Assembly (NCBI GenBank): GCA_002361095.1
Contig: DERU01000119.1
Span: 1,991 to 20,785, forward strand
Length of the DNA stretch: 18,795 nucleotides
Source of the DNA: Lachnospiraceae bacterium UBA3332
GTDB taxonomy: Bacteria > Bacillota > Clostridia > Lachnospirales > Lachnospiraceae
Direction of reading: 5' to 3'
The position numbers were made by a program, and so were the translations under genes. This document shows positions 1 through 6,679 of the stretch, piece by piece. Below the pieces are notes generated by a model, which was given only the letters and a program-made list of their open reading frames with translations, was not told the origin of the DNA and made no database searches. Each line of letters starts with the position of its first letter. The stretch's first letter is position 1.

Positions 1-221
1 TCGGCAAAGCAGCCGCCCGGCCAGCGCAGTACCGGAATCTGCATCTCTTTGAGGGCTTCCACCACGTCTTTACGCATTCCGTTCACGTTGGGGATGCCGG
101 AATCTTCCCGTACATACAATCCCTCATAAATGCAGCGCCCCAAATGCTCCGAAAAATGTCCGTAAATCTCGGGATTGATCTTTCCTTTTTTCTTGGTATC
201 GTTAATATATAATTTTGCCAT
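1..221 (-). CDS. abfA: Alpha-L-arabinofuranosidase, GH51 family (N-terminal part only)
   Basis: The first 73 residues are present; the rest lies beyond the left edge. The visible N-terminus (MAKLYINDT, then NPEIYGHFSEHLGRCIYEG, VREDSGIPN and a WPGGCFA motif near residue 70) is typical of intracellular GH51 enzymes, which remove terminal arabinofuranose from arabinan, arabinoxylan or their oligosaccharides. The ATG at 219-221 is preceded by AAGGAG (228-233) at 6-nt spacing, so the start is well supported. No signal peptide is seen, which suggests action on imported oligosaccharides. It is the last visible gene of the arabinose operon, about 100 bp behind the transketolase C-subunit, and would supply free L-arabinose to the enzymes encoded upstream. 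The family call is firm; exact substrate preference cannot be judged from the fragment. Confidence 0.88.
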   Translation of the reverse strand, partial: MAKLYINDTKKKGKINPEIYGHFSEHLGRCIYEGLYVREDSGIPNVNGMRKDVVEALKEMQIPVLRWPGGCFA

Positions 222-252
222 CAGGCACTCCTTTTAACTTTTTTGCCGCACA

Positions 253-278
253 CGCATGCGGATATTCCTCCGCATGCG
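253..278. repeat. Perfect 10-bp stem-loop between transketolase and arabinofuranosidase genes
   Basis: Arms CGCATGCGGA (253-262) and TCCGCATGCG (269-278) are exact reverse complements with a 6-nt loop. On the minus-strand transcript no U-run follows, so it is not a standard intrinsic terminator. It sits about 30 nt before the arabinofuranosidase start, and its loop side carries a GGAGGA that is separate from the real ribosome site. It may be an mRNA stability or attenuation element inside the operon. Confidence 0.55.
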
Positions 279-285
279 CGTATCC

Positions 286-310
286 AAACCGCGCGTTATG
301 CGCACGGTTT
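286..310. repeat. Second intercistronic stem-loop
   Basis: Arms at 286-295 and 301-310 pair over 10 positions with one mismatch that becomes a G-U pair in the minus-strand RNA; the loop is 5 nt. It starts about 12 nt behind the transketolase C-subunit stop codon, in tandem with the hairpin at 253-278. No T-run follows it on the transcribed strand, so a role in 3' end protection of the upstream message fits better than termination. Confidence 0.5.
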
Positions 311-321
311 CTGTTTTAAGG

Positions 322-1269
322 TTACTTTCCGCCCATAAAATCCTTCACGCTCCGGTAAACGCCCTCGCCGTCCAACCCGTATTTCGCCAGCAGTGCGCCT
401 GCGGATCCGGATTCGCCAAACACATCGTTGATCCCGATCCGATGCACCGGTACCGGACAGCGTTCGGCAAGCGCCTCGCATACCGCGCCGCCAAGACCGC
501 CGATGACGGAATGCTCCTCCGCCGTCACCACCCTGCCGGTCTTCTTCGCGCTTGCCGCAATCAGTTCGCTGTCCAAAGGCTTGATCGTACAAATATTGAT
601 CACCTCTGCACAAATCCCGTCCGCCGCCAGTTTATCCGCCGCCTCCAACGCCGAATTTACCATAATGCCGGTGGCGACGATGGTGACGTCGCTGCCTTCC
701 CGCAGAACCTCACCTTTACCCACCTCAAACTTATAGTCCTCCCGGTCGTTGATCACCGGCACCGCCGCGCGTCCGAAACGCATATACACCGGCCCTTCAA
801 TATCCAGCGCCGCTTTCACGCACGCCCTTGCTTCCACCGCGTCGGAAGGGTTCAAAATCGTCATGCCTGGAATCGTGCGCATCAGGGCGATATCCTCGTT
901 GCACTGGTGGGAAGCGCCGTCTTCGCCCACGGTGATACCCGCATGGGTAGCCCCGATCTTAACGTTTAAATGGGGATATCCGATGGAATTGCGTACCTGT
1001 TCAAACGCGCGCCCGGCGGCAAACATGGCAAATGTGCTTGCCACGGGGATTTTTCCCGTCAGGGAAAGCCCGGCGGCAATCCCCATCATGTTTGCTTCCG
1101 CAATCCCACAGTCCACATGTCTTTCGGGATATTTTTTCTTAAAGACCCCGGTCTTGGTTGCCGCCGCAAGGTCCGCGTCCAAAACCACCATATCTGGGTA
1201 TGCTTCCCCAAACTCCGCCAGCGCGTTTCCATAGGCTTCCCTGGTTGCTATTTTCTTTACCTCTGACAT
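322..1269 (-). CDS. Transketolase, C-terminal subunit (split enzyme)
   Basis: This 315-residue protein holds the pyrimidine-binding and C-terminal domains of a transketolase encoded as two polypeptides. Visible features are the GIAEANM segment (residues 55-61) with the Glu that activates thiamine diphosphate, the GEDGASHQ stretch (115-122) of the active site, and a C-terminal domain from about residue 190. With the N-subunit it moves two-carbon ketol units between pentose and other sugar phosphates in the cytoplasm, here taking xylulose 5-phosphate made by the arabinose enzymes. Its ATG overlaps the end of the N-subunit gene by 13 bp, which implies translational coupling and equal subunit supply. 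Length is normal for the split form. Related two-subunit enzymes such as DXP synthase-like proteins are less likely given the GEDGASHQ motif and operon context. Confidence 0.93.
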   Translation of the reverse strand: MSEVKKIATREAYGNALAEFGEAYPDMVVLDADLAAATKTGVFKKKYPERHVDCGIAEANMMGIAAGLSLTGKIPVASTFAMFAAGRAFEQVRNSIGYPHLNVKIGATHAGITVGEDGASHQCNEDIALMRTIPGMTILNPSDAVEARACVKAALDIEGPVYMRFGRAAVPVINDREDYKFEVGKGEVLREGSDVTIVATGIMVNSALEAADKLAADGICAEVINICTIKPLDSELIAASAKKTGRVVTAEEHSVIGGLGGAVCEALAERCPVPVHRIGINDVFGESGSAGALLAKYGLDGEGVYRSVKDFMGGK

Positions 1270-2096
1270 AATGCTTCACCGATCCTTTCCAGATCCGCCT
1301 TGGCGGTCTCATACTCCGCATCGTTGGGCGCTTTGCCGTGCCAATCCACGCTTCCCTCCATGAAGGACACCCCTTTGCCCTTCAAGGTATGGGCAATGAT
1401 CGCAACCGGCTTTCCCTGTACGCTGCGCGCTTCCGAAAAGGCCGCCCGTATCTGCTCCATATCGTTGCCGTCCGCTACATTGATTACATGGAAATTGAAT
1501 GCCTCAAACTTTTTATCTATGGGATAAGGAGAGCACACATCGTCAATGCGTCCGTCGATCTGCAGGCCGTTGTTGTCTACGATTACCACCAGATTGTCCA
1601 GTTTGCGGTGTCCGGCAAACATTGCCGCTTCCCAGACCTGACCCTCCTCAATCTCTCCGTCGCCCAACAGCGTATACACACGGAAATTCTTTCCGGACAG
1701 TTTGGCCCCCAAAGCCATGCCGACGGCCGCAGAGATGCCCTGTCCCAAAGAACCGGAGGACATGTCTACCCCGGGCACATGCTGCAGGCAGGGATGTCCC
1801 TGCAGATAAGAGCCCAGATGGCGCAGGGTCGGCAAATCTTCCACCGGAAAATACCCCCTGTTTGCCAGCGTGGCATACAGCCCCGGCGCAGTATGCCCTT
1901 TGGAAAGGACAAAACGGTCGCGCTCCTCCATCTTCGGATTTTGGGGATCAATGTTCATCTCCTCAAAATACAAATAGGTAAAAATGTCCGCTGCGGACAG
2001 GGAACCGCCGGGATGTCCCGCTTTTGCCCCATGGACCGCCGCAACAATGCCTTTGCGGACATCATTGGCATGTTTTTTCAATTCTAAAATATCCAT
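1257..2096 (-). CDS. Transketolase, N-terminal subunit (split enzyme)
   Basis: This 279-residue protein is the thiamine-diphosphate-binding half of a two-gene transketolase. It shows GHPGG (27-31), SKGH (65-68), GSLGQG (115-120) and the cofactor/Mg motif GDGE (145-148) followed about 27 residues later by the DNN element (174-176). It works with the C-subunit encoded directly downstream, whose start codon lies inside this gene's last codons. Together they connect xylulose 5-phosphate from arabinose to the pentose phosphate pathway. The start at 2096 has only a weak purine-rich ribosome site (AAGTGTGAAGA), so it may rely partly on ribosomes arriving from araD, 75 bp upstream. The family assignment is very firm; split transketolases are common in Clostridia. 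Confidence 0.94.
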   Translation of the reverse strand: MDILELKKHANDVRKGIVAAVHGAKAGHPGGSLSAADIFTYLYFEEMNIDPQNPKMEERDRFVLSKGHTAPGLYATLANRGYFPVEDLPTLRHLGSYLQGHPCLQHVPGVDMSSGSLGQGISAAVGMALGAKLSGKNFRVYTLLGDGEIEEGQVWEAAMFAGHRKLDNLVVIVDNNGLQIDGRIDDVCSPYPIDKKFEAFNFHVINVADGNDMEQIRAAFSEARSVQGKPVAIIAHTLKGKGVSFMEGSVDWHGKAPNDAEYETAKADLERIGEALCQR

Positions 2097-2171
2097 TCTT
2101 CACACTTCTCACTTTCCGGCATATCGCCAATATTCATCACCGCCAAGGGCAGCCGTTTCGCACAGGCCTTC

Positions 2172-2873
2172 TCATTCCGTATCCTGTCCGTAATAAGCGT
2201 TGGCGCCGTGTTTTCGGGTATAATGCTTATCCTGCAGGGCCTGCGGCGCCGGCTGGATGCGGGAGTTGATCAGTTCCGCGCGAAACGCCATTTTCGCCAC
2301 TTCCTCCAACACAACCGCGTTGTGCACCGCCTCATGGGCGTCTTTGCCCCAGGCGAAAGGGCCATGGTTTTTACACAAAACGGTAGGCATTGCGACGGGA
2401 TCCATGCAGAGACGTTTGAACTCGTTTACAATCAGGCGTCCGGTGTTTTGTTCGTAAGCCTCCTCAATCTCATCCTCATTGAGGCAGCGCAGACAGGGAA
2501 TCTCCCCATACATGTAATCCGCATGGGTGGTTCCGTAGCAGGGAATCCCCCTTCCGGACTGCGCCCAGCTTGTGGCATAGGCAGAATGCGTATGCACAAT
2601 GCCCCCCACCTCCGAAAATGCTTTGTAGATCTCGATATGGGTTGCGGTATCGGAGGACGGTCTGTATTTTCCTTCCACATGGTTGCCGTTCAGATCCATG
2701 ACTACCATATCCTCCGGCGTCAGCTTATCATACTCCACGCCGCTGGGCTTGATCACGAACAGCCCGCTTTTCCGGTCTATGCCGCTGACATTCCCCCAGG
2801 TAAACGTGACCAGTCCGTATTTGGGCAGCTGCATATTTGCCTCATAAACCGCTTTTTTGAGTTCTTCCAACAT
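2172..2873 (-). CDS. araD: L-ribulose-5-phosphate 4-epimerase
   Basis: The enzyme converts L-ribulose 5-phosphate to D-xylulose 5-phosphate, the last arabinose-specific step, by a retro-aldol/aldol mechanism with a bound zinc. The 233-residue sequence has the class II aldolase/AraD fold: WGNVSG (26-31), KPSG (42-45), D75 in SSDTATH, the zinc ligands H94 and H96 in VHTHSAYA, H170 in KNHGPF, and Y228 near the C-terminus. These match the E. coli AraD residues D76, H95, H97, H171 and Y229 almost number for number, which favours AraD over the related fuculose-phosphate aldolase. The ATG has AGAGG at 8-nt spacing. It lies between the kinase gene and the transketolase pair, exactly where its substrate and product enzymes are encoded. 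Confidence 0.96.
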   Translation of the reverse strand: MLEELKKAVYEANMQLPKYGLVTFTWGNVSGIDRKSGLFVIKPSGVEYDKLTPEDMVVMDLNGNHVEGKYRPSSDTATHIEIYKAFSEVGGIVHTHSAYATSWAQSGRGIPCYGTTHADYMYGEIPCLRCLNEDEIEEAYEQNTGRLIVNEFKRLCMDPVAMPTVLCKNHGPFAWGKDAHEAVHNAVVLEEVAKMAFRAELINSRIQPAPQALQDKHYTRKHGANAYYGQDTE

Positions 2874-2930
2874 GATTTTTTCCTCTCTTTCCCAATTTTA
2901 TCCTGTCCGAACCGATGCCCAATGCTTTCC

Positions 2931-4538
2931 TCACTGCAAAGCAAGGCTGTTGACAGCCGCGCGTTCGGCAGCCAGGCAATCCTCATACCGCGCGGTAAAG
3001 GTTTCAAAGCCCGCCACATCCGCAGGATCGGGCCGCAGGGTCTTGACTGCCATATCCGCAAACACTTTTTCTTCCAAATAAGCGTCCAGTCCCTGTCCTT
3101 CCTTTTTATAGAGCATATAAGCCGCCAGCAGGGCAATTCCCCACGCGCCGCCTTCCCCCGCCGTCTCCATCACGGAAATCGGCGCGTTCATCGCCGCCGC
3201 CAAAATACTCTGCCCCACGCCTTCCGTCTTAAACAGGCCGCCGTGCCCGGTAACCGTATCGATCTGTACATCCTCCTCCTTTAGCAGGATGTCCAGGCCG
3301 ATTTTCAAAGTGGCCAGCGAACTGTACAGATGGGTCCGCATAAAGTTTGCCAGCGTGAAGCGGCTGTCCGGACGACGCAAAAACATGGGCCGGCCCTCTT
3401 CGAAGCCTGTCACGGGTTCCCCGGAAAAATAATTGTATGCCATCAGCCCGCCGCAGTCTTTATCCCCTTCCATTGCTTTTTGGTAAAGAACGGAAAACAG
3501 CTTGTTCTTGTCTGTCTCCACACCGAAGCAGGACGCAAATTCGTCAAACAGATTCACCCAGGCATTCAAATCGGACGTGCAGTTGTTGCAGTGTACCATG
3601 GCCACCGGATCCCCCGAAGGCGTCGTCACCATATCAATTTCCGGATACATGCCGGAAAGCGCTTTTTCCAGCACGATCATGGCAAACACACTGGTTCCTG
3701 CGGAAACATTTCCGGTGCGCACCGCCACGCTGTTGGTCGCCGCCATACCGGTTCCCGCGTCCCCTTCGGGAGGACACAGCAAAATGCCCGCCTTTAGTTT
3801 GCCGGAAACATCCAAAAGCCTCGCCCCTTCTTCCGTCAGGGTTCCCGCAGGTTCCCCCGCCACCAGCACCTTAGGCAAAATTTCCCGCAGCTTCCAGGGA
3901 TAATGGTACTCTTCCAGCAATGCGTCAAAACGCGCTACCATAGTCTGGTCGTAATCCTTAGCGTTGGAATCAATGGGAAACATCCCGGACGCCTCGCCGA
4001 TTCCGGCAACCTTCTCCCCTGTGAGCTTCCAGTGGATATAGCAGGCCAGCGTACTTAAAAATTTGATTTTTCCCACATGCTCTTCCCCGTTCAAAACAGC
4101 CTGGTACAAGTGGGCGATGCTCCAGCGCTGGGGAATGTTGAAGCCAAACTCGCCGGAAAGGACGGACGCCGCCTTTTCCGTGATCGTGTTACGCCAGGTG
4201 CGGAAAGGGGTCAGCAGTTCCCCTTTTTCATCAAACGCCATGTAGCCATGCATCATGGCGGAAAACCCGATTGCGCCGATTGTGGTCAGTTCTTCCCCGT
4301 ATTGTGCAAAAACATCCGCCGCCATCTTTTGATAACTGTCCTGCAGCCCTGTCCAGATGTCCTCCAGCCGGTAGGTCCAAACGCCGTTTTCCAGACGGTT
4401 CTCCCAATCGTGCGCGCCGGAAGCGATAGGCGTATGATTCTCGTCCGTCAGCACCGCCTTAATCCGCGTAGACCCAAACTCAATCCCCAATACGGTTCTG
4501 CCTTCCCTGACGGATGCCCTGATTTGCTCTTTGCTCAT
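2931..4538 (-). CDS. araK: FGGY-family sugar kinase, probable L-ribulokinase (AraK type)
   Basis: This 535-residue FGGY kinase most likely phosphorylates L-ribulose, the araA product, to L-ribulose 5-phosphate. It has the N-terminal phosphate-binding element GIEFGSTRIKAVL (18-30, with Glu in place of the usual Asp of DxGT), a central NVSAGTSVFAM segment, and the C-terminal ATP-site stretches GHGGLFKT and GEGGAWGIALLAAY. The sequence does not resemble classical AraB closely; a distinct ribulokinase called AraK is known from Clostridium acetobutylicum, and the position between araA and araD suits that. Start chosen at ATG 4538 (MSKEQIRAS) because a GGGGG ribosome site lies 5 nt upstream; the longer reading frame from 4631 would run back into araA and lacks family support. 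Kinase class is firm, ribulose specificity is inferred from context. Confidence 0.85.
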   Translation of the reverse strand: MSKEQIRASVREGRTVLGIEFGSTRIKAVLTDENHTPIASGAHDWENRLENGVWTYRLEDIWTGLQDSYQKMAADVFAQYGEELTTIGAIGFSAMMHGYMAFDEKGELLTPFRTWRNTITEKAASVLSGEFGFNIPQRWSIAHLYQAVLNGEEHVGKIKFLSTLACYIHWKLTGEKVAGIGEASGMFPIDSNAKDYDQTMVARFDALLEEYHYPWKLREILPKVLVAGEPAGTLTEEGARLLDVSGKLKAGILLCPPEGDAGTGMAATNSVAVRTGNVSAGTSVFAMIVLEKALSGMYPEIDMVTTPSGDPVAMVHCNNCTSDLNAWVNLFDEFASCFGVETDKNKLFSVLYQKAMEGDKDCGGLMAYNYFSGEPVTGFEEGRPMFLRRPDSRFTLANFMRTHLYSSLATLKIGLDILLKEEDVQIDTVTGHGGLFKTEGVGQSILAAAMNAPISVMETAGEGGAWGIALLAAYMLYKKEGQGLDAYLEEKVFADMAVKTLRPDPADVAGFETFTARYEDCLAAERAAVNSLALQ

Positions 4539-4553
4539 AATTTCCCCCATTTC

Positions 4554-4589
4554 TGCGCAGGCGGCGCCAAATGCCGCCCGGCCTGCGCA
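4554..4589. repeat. Strong GC-rich hairpin in the araA-araK gap
   Basis: Arms TGCGCAGGC (4554-4562) and GCCTGCGCA (4581-4589) pair perfectly; an inner GGCG (4563-4566) pairs with CGCC (4575-4578) across a 2-nt bulge. It fills most of the 68-bp gap between the araA stop and the araK start, and no T-run follows it on the minus strand. A processing or stability element that sets araA mRNA above the rest of the operon is plausible but not shown. Confidence 0.6.
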
Positions 4590-4606
4590 ATCCCATTGAA
4601 ATCCGC

Positions 4607-6094
4607 TCAGCGGTAAACCGCCGCGTTCCATCTCATTTCATTTTTTAAGCCCCGGATGGTGGTATCCGCGCCGATCACCACAGTCTCGATTCCCATGGCG
4701 TCCGCCCAGTCTACCATCTGCTCCGCAGTCAGGTCATACGAAAATGCCGTATGATGCGCACCGCCTGCCAAAATCCAGCCTTCTGCGCCCACCGTCAGAT
4801 TCGGTCTGGGCGTCCAGAAGTTCGTCGCCACCGGAAGCTTGGGCATGGGTTTTTCCACCTTCTTGCAGTCCACCTCATTGATAATCAGCCTGAAACGTGT
4901 TCCCAGGTCGATCAGGGAAGCCGCAATACCGCTCCCCTCTTTGGACGTAAATACCAGTCTTGCCGGATCCTCCCTGTCGCCCATGGACAGCGGACATACT
5001 TTGATGCCGATGGGGCCGTCCGCTATGGTCGGACACACTTCCAGCATATGCGCCTGCAGAATCCCTTCCTTGCCGGGAACCAGATTATAAGTGTAATCCT
5101 CCATAAAGGAAGTTCCCTTCGCATCTTTCATGCCCTGCGTCATAATCTTCATCAGGCGCACCATAGCCGCCGTTTTCCAGTCGCCCTCGCCGCCAAAGCC
5201 GTAGCCCTTCTCCATCAGCCTCTGAATGGCAAGTCCGGGAAGCTGCTTTAAGGAACCCAGATCCCCGAAATGGGTCACGATCGCATGATAGTCCTTTTCC
5301 TTCAAAAAGCGTTCAAAACCGATCTCGATACCGGCCTGCACCGCCACATGACGCCTGAACTCCTCCGGATCCCGGCCTTCGTCGATGATCCGGTATTTGC
5401 TGTAATATTCTTCCACCAGTGCATGAATGTCGCCTTCGCCCACATCCGCCACGCACTCCGCAATCTCGTTGACCGGGTACGCGTCGATCTCCCAGCCGAA
5501 CTTCACCTGCGCTTCCACCTTGTCGCCTTCCGTGACTGCCACATTGCGCATGTTGTCCGCAATCCTCATGACGCGGATATGGCTGGATTCCATGATGCCA
5601 ACTGCGGTGCGCATCCAAGATGCCAGACGCCTCACACAGTTTTCATCGCTCCAGTGGCCCATAATCACCTTGCGCTCGATTCCCATGCGGGTTACAATAT
5701 GACCGTATTCCCTGTCGCCGTGCGCGGACTGGTTCTCGTTCATGAAATCCATGTCGATGGTGTCATAGGGAATCTCCCGGTTAAACTGCGTATGTAAATG
5801 ACAAAGAGGTTTGCGGTACTCCTGCAGTCCCAAAATCCATGACTTGGCCGGCGAAAACGTATGCATCCAAGTGATCACGCCCGCACACTCTTCGTCCGCA
5901 TTCGCATCGTTAAAAAGCTTGCGGATCACTTCATTGGTAATGAGCGTGGGCTTCCACACCACTTCATAGGGAAGCAGCCCCGTCTTGTTGAGTTCCTCCA
6001 CGATGATTCTGGAATGCTCCGCCACCTTCGCAAGACACGCATCCCCGTAGAGATCCTGCGACCCGGTTGCAAACCAAAACTTATAATTCTTCAT
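4607..6094 (-). CDS. araA: L-arabinose isomerase
   Basis: The enzyme interconverts L-arabinose and L-ribulose in the cytoplasm, using a divalent metal (usually Mn). The 495 residues match the usual length (about 500). Catalytic and metal residues are visible: E303 in GFGGEGDWKT, E332 in FMEDYTY, H349 in QAHMLEVCP and H448 in LAGGAHHTAFSY, equivalent to E. coli E306, E333, H350 and H450. The N-terminal KFWFATGSQDLYG signature is intact. Start chosen at ATG 6094 with GGAGGG 4 nt upstream; extending the frame to 6196 would place the start upstream of the promoter's own -10 box, so that extension is rejected. It is the first gene of the operon. Confidence 0.97.
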   Translation of the reverse strand: MKNYKFWFATGSQDLYGDACLAKVAEHSRIIVEELNKTGLLPYEVVWKPTLITNEVIRKLFNDANADEECAGVITWMHTFSPAKSWILGLQEYRKPLCHLHTQFNREIPYDTIDMDFMNENQSAHGDREYGHIVTRMGIERKVIMGHWSDENCVRRLASWMRTAVGIMESSHIRVMRIADNMRNVAVTEGDKVEAQVKFGWEIDAYPVNEIAECVADVGEGDIHALVEEYYSKYRIIDEGRDPEEFRRHVAVQAGIEIGFERFLKEKDYHAIVTHFGDLGSLKQLPGLAIQRLMEKGYGFGGEGDWKTAAMVRLMKIMTQGMKDAKGTSFMEDYTYNLVPGKEGILQAHMLEVCPTIADGPIGIKVCPLSMGDREDPARLVFTSKEGSGIAASLIDLGTRFRLIINEVDCKKVEKPMPKLPVATNFWTPRPNLTVGAEGWILAGGAHHTAFSYDLTAEQMVDWADAMGIETVVIGADTTIRGLKNEMRWNAAVYR

Positions 6095-6167
6095 CCTACC
6101 CTCCATTCTGCCGGCCATCCCCGTCCGGATACCGACCCAAATCTTCCTAAGCAATTCTCTGCTTCCT

Positions 6168-6196
6168 ATGGTAGGGCATTCTCCAGCATTTGTCAA
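6168..6196 (-). promoter_or_regulatory. Vegetative promoter of the arabinose operon
   Basis: On the minus strand a perfect TTGACA (6191-6196) is followed after exactly 17 bp by TACCAT (6168-6173). Transcription would start near 6161, leaving a leader of about 65 nt before araA. The spacing and position make this the clear start of the araA-to-arabinofuranosidase transcript. Confidence 0.85.
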
Positions 6197-6225
6197 TTAC
6201 TATTTTAGATTTCTGTATAATAATT
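6195..6225. promoter_or_regulatory. Inverted repeat abutting the araA -35 box (candidate operator)
   Basis: AATTACTA (6195-6202) and TAATAATT (6218-6225) form an imperfect inverted repeat (7 of 8 positions) with a 15-bp spacer. Its centre is about 50 bp upstream of the predicted transcription start and one arm touches the -35 hexamer. It could bind the arabinose regulator, which is not encoded in the window. The sequence differs from the ATTTGTACGTACAAAT type of Bacillus AraR. The area is AT-rich, so chance is possible. Confidence 0.4.
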
Positions 6226-6237
6226 CAAAGCCAATTT

Positions 6238-6333
6238 TTATCTATTTTTCCCAATAATTTTGCGCCGCCAAATGTGCCTGCCCCTTAAAAGCGCCTTTTT
6301 ATTGGATATATGATTACTTTTTCCGGTTTTCAC
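6238..6333 (-). other. Orphan ribosome-binding site with a 31-codon basic reading frame
   Basis: AGAAGGAGGTGA, nearly a full match to the 16S rRNA tail, lies at about 6330-6341 on the minus strand. The only start near it is the GTG that is part of the site itself, giving a 31-residue Lys/Arg-rich frame (VKTGKSNH...) that ends at TAA 6238-6240, just upstream of the araA promoter region. The zero spacing argues against normal initiation. This may be the broken front of a lost gene or chance; I do not claim a protein. Confidence 0.15.
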
Positions 6334-6361
6334 CTCCTTCTTTTCATGAAAAATCCGCAAA

Positions 6362-6389
6362 AATTTAGTATTTTAATATTATCTAAATT
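6362..6389. repeat. AT-rich inverted repeat upstream of araA
   Basis: AATTTAG (6362-6368) and CTAAATT (6383-6389) are exact reverse complements around a 14-bp AT-only spacer. It lies about 200 bp upstream of the araA transcription start in a strongly AT-rich stretch. It could be a distal regulator site, but short arms in AT-rich DNA make chance likely. Confidence 0.25.
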
Positions 6390-6416
6390 ATTTTATGTTT
6401 ATTTAAACTTCTTCTG

Positions 6417-6456
6417 CCCGTGAAAAGTGACGCCATTGCCGGTTACTTTTCGCGGG
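6417..6456. repeat. 12-bp stem-loop beside the Rpn remnant
   Basis: Arms CCCGTGAAAAGT (6417-6428) and ACTTTTCGCGGG (6445-6456) pair at 11 of 12 positions, with a 16-nt loop. It marks a sharp change from AT-rich DNA on the left to GC-richer DNA on the right, directly before the nuclease remnant. No T-run follows on either strand. It may be the edge of the inserted or decayed segment. Confidence 0.4.
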
Positions 6457-6464
6457 GCGGGGAA

Positions 6465-6633
6465 GGGCTTGGGGTAAATCTTTTGAAGATGGGGGCATAT
6501 CCTTTACGTGTATGGTGAATACCGCAGAGAATCTGATACAGGAAAACTCATGCACGATTTTAATTGCGCCAATGCAGACGGCATGAATTTTGAACTGATG
6601 GCAGGGCGAACAAGATATTTGAAAAAAGCCGAA
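6465..6633 (+). pseudogene. Remnant of Rpn-type PD-(D/E)XK nuclease/putative transposase (C-terminal region)
   Basis: Two plus-strand frames together read AWGKSFEDGG, then HILYVYGEYRRESDTG and KLMHDFNCANADGM, ending in ELMAGRTRYLKKAEK. This matches the conserved end of the nuclease part of Rpn-family proteins, where HIIYVNGEYR, GKLMHDF and LADRVRYFKE motifs are usual. The frame changes at about 6494-6495, where one base appears lost between GGG-GG and CAT, so the gene is broken. The N-terminal nuclease core and the family's usual C-terminal tail are absent, the latter running into the neighbouring gene's terminator. It is a decayed mobile-type gene; the family call rests on motif recognition only. 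Confidence 0.6.
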
Positions 6634-6664
6634 AAAAATCCGGCGGGTCTGTGCCGCCGGATTT
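6632..6664 (-). terminator. Intrinsic terminator of the NlpC/P60 gene
   Basis: AAATCCGGCGG (6636-6646) and CCGCCGGATTT (6654-6664) form an 11-bp perfect stem with a 7-nt loop, and on the minus strand the stem runs straight into a T-run (A-run at 6632-6638). It lies 15 bp beyond the stop codon of the cell-wall hydrolase gene. Confidence 0.9.
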
Positions 6665-6679
6665 CTCCCCGATTTGCTC

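Noticed and set aside
256..969. 237-codon plus-strand frame opposite the transketolase C-subunit gene
   Set aside because: It is antisense to a well-supported gene, has no family-like motifs, and starts in the intercistronic hairpin. The same holds for plus-strand frames at 1338-2087, 2208-3284, 3330-3797, 4751-5251 and 5270-5797.
4539..4631. Longer N-terminus for the kinase (start at 4631)
   Set aside because: It would overlap araA and translate the intercistronic hairpin; the internal ATG has a proper ribosome site and family-like beginning.
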